Shown here in pieces: positions 56,251 to 64,000 of a DNA stretch of 64,000 nucleotides. The notes beneath the pieces were generated by a model, which was given only the letters and a program-made list of their open reading frames with translations, was not told where the DNA came from and did not search any database. The first letter of the stretch is position 1. Each line of letters begins with the position of its first letter. This stretch comes from Manduca sexta (Eukaryota; Arthropoda; Insecta; Lepidoptera; Sphingidae), in NCBI RefSeq assembly GCF_014839805.1, contig NC_051138.1:6136983-6200982 (forward strand). The letters are read 5' to 3'. A program made the position numbers and the translations under genes.

Positions 56251-56860
56251 AATAATTTTAACAAAAAATTAAACCGCCTTCAAAACTACTCAAAACCAAA
56301 AAATAATTTCATATAACAAGTATATATTGGATACCAATTTTGGAGTCGGTGCCTAATTAAAATTGCTAGTTAAGCTAGATAAATACATTAACGAATATAC
56401 GAAAACAATGTGCTGCCAGCGTACAAAGTCAGCAAGTCAGATCGTCACCGGAGATAAACACACCGCCGCAGCACAGCAAATGGAAGCTATTAAGGAAATA
56501 TTTAAATTTGTGAACTGTACACTACCCAAATTCTTCCCCTGTTACATATAGCTGGTCAAATGTGGGTGTATTATAGGTACTCCCTGCCTCGAAAAAAGAG
56601 GAAATAAAAAGATGGAACACCATACATGTGCTTGGTGTTACACCTTTCACTGTGTATGTTGTAGTACACACAAACCTACTCCTTTTAATTGATTTGAAAG
56701 AAATTTAGCTCATAGATGGACTATGCAACAAATATAGCTAACTAGCAATTTTAATTAGGCAACGACTCCAAAATTGGTATCCAATATATACTTGTTATGT
56801 GAAATTATTTTTTGGTTTTGAGTGGTTTTTGAAGGCGGTTTAATTTTTTGTTAAAATTAT
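56251..56860. mobile_element. long inverted-repeat element (about 126-bp arms)
   Basis: Arm 56251-56377 is almost the exact reverse complement of 56735-56860. The inner ends are 'ttgctagttaagcta' and 'tagctaactagcaa'; the outer parts include 'aaaccgccttcaaaac' and 'aaggcggttt'. The 357-bp centre has no convincing gene; the 63-codon frame at 56363-56551 overlaps the left arm. It would form a long hairpin RNA if transcribed and looks like a MITE or foldback element. Confidence 0.85.
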
Positions 56861-57004
56861 TTTTATGCTAATGTTGAGTATGTCAGACATAAAAAATAAC
56901 CATAAAGTTGTGCGTATATGATCGTCACTTTGAAAATATCTTGTGTTACTTTATTCCTACTTAAACTGTTTAATACATTTTTTATTCCAAAGCAATAAAA
57001 TAAT

Positions 57005-57123
57005 ATTAAACTATTTTTCGGATTTTATCGCGGTTTTAGTTTTCTCCCGACGTTTCGAAGGCTTTGCAGCCTTCGTGGTCACGGGGGAGGACCACCGCGA
57101 TAAAATCCGGAAACTAGTTTAAT
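57005..57123. mobile_element. 119-bp MITE N, copy 1
   Basis: Terminal inverted repeats of about 30 bp with a perfect 16-bp core, CGGATTTTATCGCGGT (left) and ACCGCGATAAAATCCG (right). An internal hairpin CGAAGGCT-ttgc-AGCCTTCG lies in the centre. A decayed copy is at 60296-60394. Confidence 0.82.
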
Positions 57124-57191
57124 TTTAATGTCTAACATTCGCGTAAACATCAGAAATCATCAATAAATAAACATTTTTTACGTCAACAGTC

Positions 57192-57384
57192 TTATGGTCT
57201 GACTAGCTTTTGCCTGCGGCCGCGCTGACGTAAAAAAGTTTTTCCCGGGATAAAAAGTAGCCTTTAGCATTCAGGAGTAATGAAGCTTTCTCTTGGTAAG
57301 AACATTTTTAATATCAGTTTAGTAGTTCCTTATATTAACGCGTTCAAACAAACAAATAAATTCTTCAACTTTTGTATATTAACT
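57192..57384 (+). mobile_element. RTE-like repeat, short copy
   Basis: Starts ACTAGCTTTTGCCTGCGGC, contains 'cccgggataaaaagtagcc' and ends 'gttcaaacaaacaaat...ttgtatatt'. It lies head-to-tail before the next copy. No ORF. Confidence 0.7.
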
Positions 57385-57890
57385 AGTACTTGCTCGCGGC
57401 TTCGCCCGCGAGGAAGAGTTTTCCGGGATAAAAGTCCTGCTACTTATTTTCCCGTGGTGGGAAGTATGTAGCTTATGTCTTTGTCAGGGTCACAAACTAT
57501 ATCTATACACAAATTTCATTAAAATTCGTTGGGAAGTTTTTTTGTCTACCGCGTTCAGACAGGCAAATAGATGTGATTTGTTTTATAATATATTTTTTAG
57601 AATTTATTAAGAGGAATAATTCCATTATATAATATGTTGTTGCGTAACTTTAACCGTTTACGCAGCGCATGCAATGGAAGCTCTCAAAAGGAATAAATTT
57701 TCTCTGTTCTTGCAACACTCTCTATTGATACTGAACTCGTATTGGTCATAGCGTGATGTTATATAGCTTATAACCTTCCTCGATAAATGGGCTATTCAAC
57801 ACTACAATATTTTTAAATTCGAGCCAATAGTTGCTGAAATTAGGCTCTTGAAACAAACAAATTCTTTAGTTTTGTATAATAGCATGGATT
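57382..57890 (+). mobile_element. RTE-like repeat, single-unit copy
   Basis: Starts 'actagtacttgctcgcggc' and ends 'tttgtataatagcatggat'. Its leader ('ataactttaaccgtttacgcagcgc' order) parallels 53959-54280. It has one copy of the 'ggtcatagcgtgatgttatatagc' unit where the other element has six, and no long CAAA tract. Confidence 0.75.
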
Positions 57891-58834
57891 TTTATAACTT
57901 CGGTGCTTAGTAAGATGTACGTCACAGTCCCTATTTTATCAGTTGTAGTTATTCTTTTTCCACCAGATCTTATCCCACCACGCTACATACTTAATCAATC
58001 ACGTTGTAGGTTTTTGAAATGCCAAATCCATTGATATTTAATTTTATTTGTTTTGGCTTCATTAATGTTGCTTAGCGGTAAAATATTTTTAGGAGTACTT
58101 ATTGATTAATAGTACTAATTGTGAAGTGGTAAGTCTTCGCTTCGTATCACTTACCAACATAAAAAAACAAACATGAGGTAACAAAAGTGTGAAATACGAT
58201 AGAGAATTTTCGATGATTTACAATGGTCGGATTTTATGTGACTATGGTAAAGGATGAGAGTACTCCCTAACAAATTGAAAATCAATGAACCGCGGAATTC
58301 AATTTGATATTGAAAGCCATCTCTCACGTAGTTGCGCAAGGCGGGGTCAGAGAGCACTTCACGATATCTCACTCTTTGACTTCGTTTCACACATAATGCC
58401 ATACAAAAGCCGCTTTTACTTACACATTATCGGGTTGAAATAAGCTTTATTAATATTGACATAAATATCTAAAATTACGTTCAAATTTGAACGATATAAA
58501 CGAATTAGGTAAGGATTCAAGCATTTGGTGAATCCCTACTCAACATAGCAAATAAGAAAGTCCTTAGTCTCAATATTAGGAGATGATTACAGTGTCATTG
58601 AATGACATAAAACTTATATCAAAATATAAATTAAACAGTTTTTATAATGCAAATAATACTTTCCTAATGATAATACGGTTGATCGCAGACAGGGACGCGA
58701 TGGAGTCGTGGCGATATTGCGCATCGACTACGTATTTTGTATGCGCACACTTATGTAGATGCAATTTGACTACACTTCGCTGTTACTGCTGGTGTCGCGA
58801 GGTTTTCATATCCAGAGTCCAAACACCGTGAATC
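57891..58834. other. non-genic stretch with repeat segment K (inverted, 58266-58325)
   Basis: Contains the inverted match to 26600-26665. The minus-strand open frame 58151-58402 spans it, but there is no wider coding similarity. Confidence 0.5.
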
Positions 58835-59251
58835 AACTACACCTGATGCCCCCCCGAGGCATTTCTTGTGCGCTTGGTCTCCACACCAAATGCACGCCCA
58901 TGCATGGGGGCACATTTGCTGCAACCCTAGGCGCACAGCTCGTGTGTATATCTCATGGTTGCTAAATTCACATTGAGGTCTGTCTAAGGGTTCGCGAACA
59001 TTTTCCTTCCTTTCCTTCCAACCATCCTAATAACTCCTGCTCCTTTCTTCCTCTTCTGTTCCTTCCCTCTATCCCCTCCCTTCTTGCTCCCGGGCCCTAA
59101 GACCGTCTAGCTGCAGTGATAGCGGTAGTGGCCACCAACTCATCATGGGGCTGCCGTGGTTGCTAAGCCGGGGGATCGCTTGTACACCGTTAGCAGGGTA
59201 CCCCCGGTAAAAACCAGGGCAGTTCCCAAAAAAAAAAAACTACACCTGATG
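58835..59251 (+). mobile_element. LINE-mobilised repeat L with 3' hairpin, copy 2
   Basis: Flanked by a perfect 14-bp target-site duplication AACTACACCTGATG (58835-58848 and 59238-59251) with a poly-A tail before the second copy. It shares the whole order with 48327-48759: 'gcacgcccatgca', the pyrimidine tract, 'cccgggccctaag', and the terminal hairpin region 'ggctgccgtggttgctaagc'. The hairpin arm has one mismatch here. Confidence 0.9.
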
Positions 59252-60295
59252 AGTACACTGAAGAAAAATCACGACAAATGATATTAAAGCAATACTTATA
59301 AAAATTGCTGCAACGGCTTAAAAAGGAATACGGTAAAATCAAACGTTATATCTACTGCGAATATTGCACTTAAAATGATATTTCACAAATAATTAACAAT
59401 AGTTTGCCCCTTCATACATAAGTAGGCGTTCGGCGAAGGATGATTGAAAAGAGCTGACTACGCATTGTCAACTTTATGTATCTAGTGATGTCCCTGCTAT
59501 TGTCGATACCGCCAATCGATATTACTCAGTTACGGATATCGACAAGAGTTGTGCTATTTGTATTTATATTAAATGTCCGTGTTACATTGCCTTGATTGTA
59601 AAAATAAACTAGGTAAATACAATATTTTATTGCTTTATAGCAATTCTCGTTGACATTTTACGAGAAATAGGTAATCCAAAACAAATATATTTTTAATAAT
59701 TTATTGACACAATTTGCAACATTAAGCAGATTTTTAATAACTATAAAATAAAAGTGTTATTCCAGCGTGAACACGTATTTTGTAATGAACGTGTTTTCAC
59801 AATGATGTTGGATTTACAAGTCATTTTATAGCAAACCGGAAATTAACATGCATACAACAATGTCCTCAGGTGTACCATTCATAAATGAAAGACTTTGATT
59901 AAACTGTATTGTTTGATTAAAGTTAAATCAACGCGATAAGTGTGCGTTTTGTTGTCTAGAGTATATTTGTACTTCCCAGTGAAAACATAGCGCGCTGTAA
60001 CTGTAACATATTTGAAAACTATATTTATCTGTTTAACAAGTAATTGATTATGATTATAATTTGAAGACGCGAGTGTATGAAAGTTTGATGTAATTTTTTA
60101 AAGCACAATGTGCTGGAAATGATTTCCACCGCTCGTAAACATATATAGAAAATACAAAATCGTAGTAAACAAAAATCACAGTCGTGTTACTTGACGCGAA
60201 CTTTTATGGGAAAATAGTTTATCAGTGCGAAGAAGGATAGGCATTCGGAAATCTCACTCACATTTCGAAACAACAACTAGTTTTTACATTTAAAT
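59252..60295. other. non-genic stretch
   Basis: Nothing was recognised. Confidence 0.5.
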
Positions 60296-60394
60296 AAAAC
60301 TATTTTACGGATTTATCGCGGTTTTTTATATTATAATATTCTCTCGACTTTTCGAAGACTGTAGCTGGCGTGGCCTTGGGGAATGAAATGAAAT
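60296..60394. mobile_element. MITE N, decayed copy 2
   Basis: Contains 'cggatttatcgcggtttt' and 'tctcgacttttcgaagact', related to 57015-57075, but the right inverted repeat is missing. Element M begins directly at its end. Confidence 0.6.
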
Positions 60395-60584
60395 TTAATA
60401 TGACGAAATTTTAAAGGCAGAAATATCCATGATTATTAATTATTTTTACATTTTTCTTTCAACTGCGAGTACTAATCACTAACTAGACGTGAATTTAAAT
60501 TCTTTACTTGCCAATACTTGTTTAGTTACCCAGATTAAAGCCGAAACAAAATGTATGAAAATGGACCTTGAGCTACCACCTTAA
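60395..60584 (-). mobile_element. TTAA-bounded 190-bp element M, copy 2
   Basis: TTAA at 60395-60398 and 60581-60584. It matches 50107-50296 inverted, with equal length and few differences. Shared blocks include 'cgtctagttagtgattag' and 'atttctgcctttaaaa' (read on the minus strand). Confidence 0.75.
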
Positions 60585-63017
60585 TGCTGATAATTATATA
60601 TTTTAAAACTTATTGCTTACGCGAAAGCAATTTCAAGTTTTTAATCAACAAAAATCAAGAATAATTAACATTGTTTAAATTGTGTTCTTTATCAAATTTT
60701 TAAATCAAATTTTACATATTTTATGAACCGAGCAGTAGCTATTATTTTTATATAAAGATTAAAATTGAAGTTAGCAATCAGAAGGCATAAAAAATGTTTA
60801 TATCGAGACTGGAACCATTAAAGTCATCAACTAAATAACTTCTACATCGAAGCTACTTGTTATTACTATGAAAGCTGTTAAGTTTGCGTTGCTGCCGATA
60901 AGCCGGCATAAAAATCTTTGTTACTGTATAATTAAACGTAATACTCGGAATGTATGTGTGTTTACAGTGACTTATCACGCAATGGACTTAGGTAAAAAAT
61001 AATATATATCTGTGTACCATTTAGATTCCGGTTTACGTCATTAGTTAATTTTTAAGGGTTCGTAGTTGAGTAATACATATTTTATGACTCGGTTAAAATT
61101 CATTATATTATGATGGCTAATTAAAATTAATCTTAAAATCCTCCATCGAGGATTTGAAAACGTCTAATTTAAAGCTCCCAAGTTTTTTCTGAGAACTTGG
61201 AGATTACTTCCCCACCAGACATTAGTCTGGTTTAGATTATAACCATCTTTTTTTCCCGGGGAAAAACGCATTATTGCTACGGTTACGTTGGTTTCACCGG
61301 TCTTACGGCCCAATGTCGACTTTTGGGAGAGCTTATTTAATTTATAAAGCTTGGTTGGATACGTTGTAAACTAAATCGATTGACACACAACAGTTGGCAC
61401 GCTTTATTTCCTACAAATATATTACAAAAATAAGTCGCAATTAAATTACTCACAAATTCTAATTTGCGTAGTTGTTCTCGTTATCTGATATGTATATGAA
61501 TTGTGACTTAAAGAAAATACCGTAATGTAATACAATAAAATAAAGTTTATATTATACATTTTTTTATTTATGTGAAAAATACTGATATCAACTTTGCTCA
61601 TAAAAAATATCTAACTACTCAAATAATTCTACTATATTTGTTTGCATTGAATTATAAAATTAAGTGTTAAGACATTAGCTACAGAAACCTTATTTATTTC
61701 AATCAGGGGCCGTTATGTGCTAGTAATTTTACCATTAAATAAATAATAGTAGTTACGTATAGGTAGTCGTCACTGTAGAGGAACAGATGAGCGTTTCTAT
61801 ATGACAGGCACCGCGGCTGATCAGGCGCAACGTCTGCCAAACTAGAAACCTTCCCCTTCCACACTTCCGTCACTTGATAAAATCACATTCAATTTAAAAA
61901 TGTATTATCAAAATTGGTCTACTCTATAAAATGTTATTTGTGGTTTGACATTTCAAAAATATGTAAGTATCGAATTGAGAACCTCTCCTGTTTTATTCGT
62001 CGGTTAAAAATGAAGTATCTACAATCTCCTTACAATGGTTTGCTATGACTACATTGATTAAGGTACGTATATAAGTAGTCGTCTACCTGTCCTAAATGTA
62101 CTTTTCCATTTCACAAAATCCCCTCTTTACAAACAAACATAATGTTTTTTACTTTACAGAAATATTTATTATTCAGAAATTTATATAAATATTTCTATTA
62201 AAAACGTATTAGGTACAAGTAGGTTATGAAACCTTTTTTGTCAACGAATATTCCAGAAAGCAAATATGAATGTATTATAGTATCATTTCTTTTGAGTACT
62301 TCATCAATGTTTTGAAGCTTACAACTTATTCACACATGTTGGAATTCACAGATAACATTAAAATGGAATGGTTCACTGGGTTTACGGATTTATTACGGCT
62401 GAATAATATTTTTAGCTGTATGTAAATAATGGATATTATTTCAAATGACAATTCATTTTTTATTTACACATCTATATTGTTGTTGTTTGAAATGGGGGAT
62501 GGTACCTATGTACCATCCCCCTATTTAACCCACAAGAGTATTCTTCCACCAACTTACTGTAGCAAAAAATGGTGTTTTCTGGAATTCTATTGATTAGAGT
62601 TTGTGATAAAAAATGTTATCTTCTAAAAACAATACGATGTCATAAAATTATTCTTAAATGACAATTTTTGGTAAATAGTTACATTGTTTCATCATTTTGG
62701 TTTTCTAGCGTCCTTTAGTCAATTCATACAATCTGATAGGTTTCTACTACGTCTTATTACCATTCATTACATAATTGTCTCTTATGCTCATTTAGTATTC
62801 ATTGTTGAGAGTCAATCAAACGTGTAATCTACAGTGTATTAGTAATTTACTACGTGTTGTGTCCATAATTTTATACAGGATTTGTGAAAATTTAACTCGT
62901 CATAGATTTGGCATTTACATATCCATAAAAGTTTCGACTGCACATTCATAATGTCTTATCCCTTTTATATACCTCTACACCCCATTTCTTTTTTGTTTTG
63001 GTAATTAAAAACTATTG
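60585..63017. other. non-genic stretch
   Basis: No gene was recognised. A perfect 12-bp hairpin lies at 62494-62521 (GGGGGATGGTAC, loop ctat, GTACCATCCCCC). Confidence 0.5.
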
Positions 63018-63295
63018 GTATTTACTAGCTGCCTCGGTGGCGTAGTTGTATTGCGCGTCCGGTGCAATAGCGCTCTGAGGTCCTGGGTTCGAATCCCGGG
63101 TCGGGCAAAGTGATATTTGGGTTTTTCTGCTCAGTATCAGCCCGGAGTCTGGAATTTGTGCCCGATATGGCGATAGGCTCGCCCCCTATCACATCATGGG
63201 ACGGAACATACTTGGCGAAAAGTGGGTGCCCTAGTTGCGCCTCTGCATACCCCTTCGGGGATAAAATGCGTGATGTTATGTATGTATTTACTAGC
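63018..63295 (+). mobile_element. tRNA-derived SINE, family B, with target-site duplication
   Basis: A full-length looking copy flanked by a perfect 12-bp target-site duplication GTATTTACTAGC (63018-63029 and 63284-63295). The tRNA-like head has an A-box-like TGGCGTAGTTGT (63038-63049) and a perfect B box GGTTCGAATCC (63086-63096). The body ends in the ATGTATGT-type tail. This copy is the least decayed of its family in the window. Confidence 0.92.
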
Positions 63296-63357
63296 ACAAA
63301 CTTGGTACACTAAACCACTTTGAAATTCTGATTTTTTGATACGTGCATGGTAAAGTA

Positions 63358-63570
63358 ACTCCACTGCACCTGGTGGTAAGTGGAGTGGGGTCCAATTGTA
63401 TGTCGACTAATGAGGGATGATTACCCCGCGACAGTCGACACCATTATGCCGGCCTGTTCGAACCGGTTTAACAGAATCTGATCCCGGAACTCAACACACT
63501 TACGAGGGCCACTTCGGCGGGTTACAACACCTTGTATATGGTAGTAGCTTATCGGGTGGATATAATTATA
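63358..63570 (+). repeat. dispersed repeat E, copy 2
   Basis: Inverted match to 23619-23829 with shared order ('ggtaagtggagtggggtcc', 'gtcgaca', 'atgccggcctgtt', 'acaccttgt'). The class is unknown. Confidence 0.75.
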
Positions 63571-64000
63571 TCCGCCTGCTTCAGCTATTTCTGTAACTGT
63601 CAGTATCATAGTAGCTTCTATCGGCAAAAAGTTAATTGCACCTGTGCGGCGCCTCGAGCACGATACCTTGCTTATAAAATATAGTCTATTTATAAAGGTG
63701 AAAAGGCGAAAATAGTTTTCGAAAGGAATAACTATAATAAATAAAAGATCACTGAAAAATCGCTTTTAATGAAATTTGGCCGCTATAATATAGCCTTTAT
63801 TATACGAGGAATGGGACCAATAATAATAAAGAAAATATAAGCGTATTTTATTAAATGGTTTGCATATTAAACATTACGTTGAAGAAGTATACCATTAGAA
63901 GTCCAAAGTGAGTAGCTTGCAAAGATAATTTTTGCTTATCATTTTCTTATTTGTCATGGTTAGCTTATGTTTTTGTATTGTATTAAACTTACGAATGATA
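63571..64000. other. non-genic end of window
   Basis: Nothing was recognised. Confidence 0.5.

Noticed and set aside
63030..63110. A functional tRNA gene
   Set aside because: A and B boxes are present, but the acceptor and anticodon arms do not fold properly and the sequence continues into a SINE body with target-site duplications.

Overview
The window looks like a piece of an AT-rich insect nuclear genome, most likely a moth or butterfly (Lepidoptera). The basis is the repeat content: two tRNA-derived SINE families with target-site duplications, repeats carrying the RTE-type 'actagcttttgcccgcggc' signature, a CR1/Jockey-type LINE, a BEL/Pao gag relic, many short inverted-repeat elements, a short (AACCT)n tract matching the insect telomere unit, and an errantivirus of the TED/gypsy type. 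The species cannot be named from the sequence. I see no convincing host protein-coding gene; at most there is one 36-codon mini-ORF (33738-33848) that resembles a mitochondrial leader. The rest reads as intergenic or intronic DNA. Layout: 1-15.2 kb is mostly unassigned AT-rich DNA with scattered SINEs and repeat relics, plus a striking pair of overlapping perfect palindromes at 12429-12498. 15.2-19.83 kb is a decayed non-LTR retrotransposon whose ORF1 (coiled coil plus baculovirus-FP-like domain) and ORF2 (endonuclease, reverse transcriptase) carry many frameshifts. 19.83-33.87 kb is repeat-poor to moderately repetitive DNA with two MITE candidates and several SINEs. 33870-42964 is the centrepiece, a complete 9095-bp errantivirus (endogenous retrovirus-like Ty3/gypsy element with env). 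Its two 213-bp LTRs differ at one base and it is flanked by a GGAC target-site duplication, so it inserted recently. 42.97-64 kb holds MITEs, SINEs, a BEL/Pao gag relic split by a SINE, two copies of a LINE-mobilised element with a conserved 3' hairpin, an RTE-like repeat with a sixfold 123-bp expansion, and other repeats. How the errantivirus genes fit together: the LTR supplies a TATA/TCAGTC/DPE promoter and a polyadenylation signal. A tRNA-Leu-like primer site and a polypurine tract serve reverse transcription. Gag (CCHC knuckle) reads into Pol through a canonical TTTAAAC -1 slippery heptamer placed one codon before the gag stop. Pol contains an unusual 13-unit 54-bp coding minisatellite before the protease, then RT, RNase H, a Ser/Pro/Asn-rich linker and integrase. 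Env is predicted to be made from a spliced RNA whose first exon is a tiny leader ORF; the splice donor itself creates that ORF's stop codon in unspliced RNA. Two breaks, at the RNase H-integrase junction and just before the Env transmembrane segment, suggest that this young copy is already defective, or that the assembly has indel errors.
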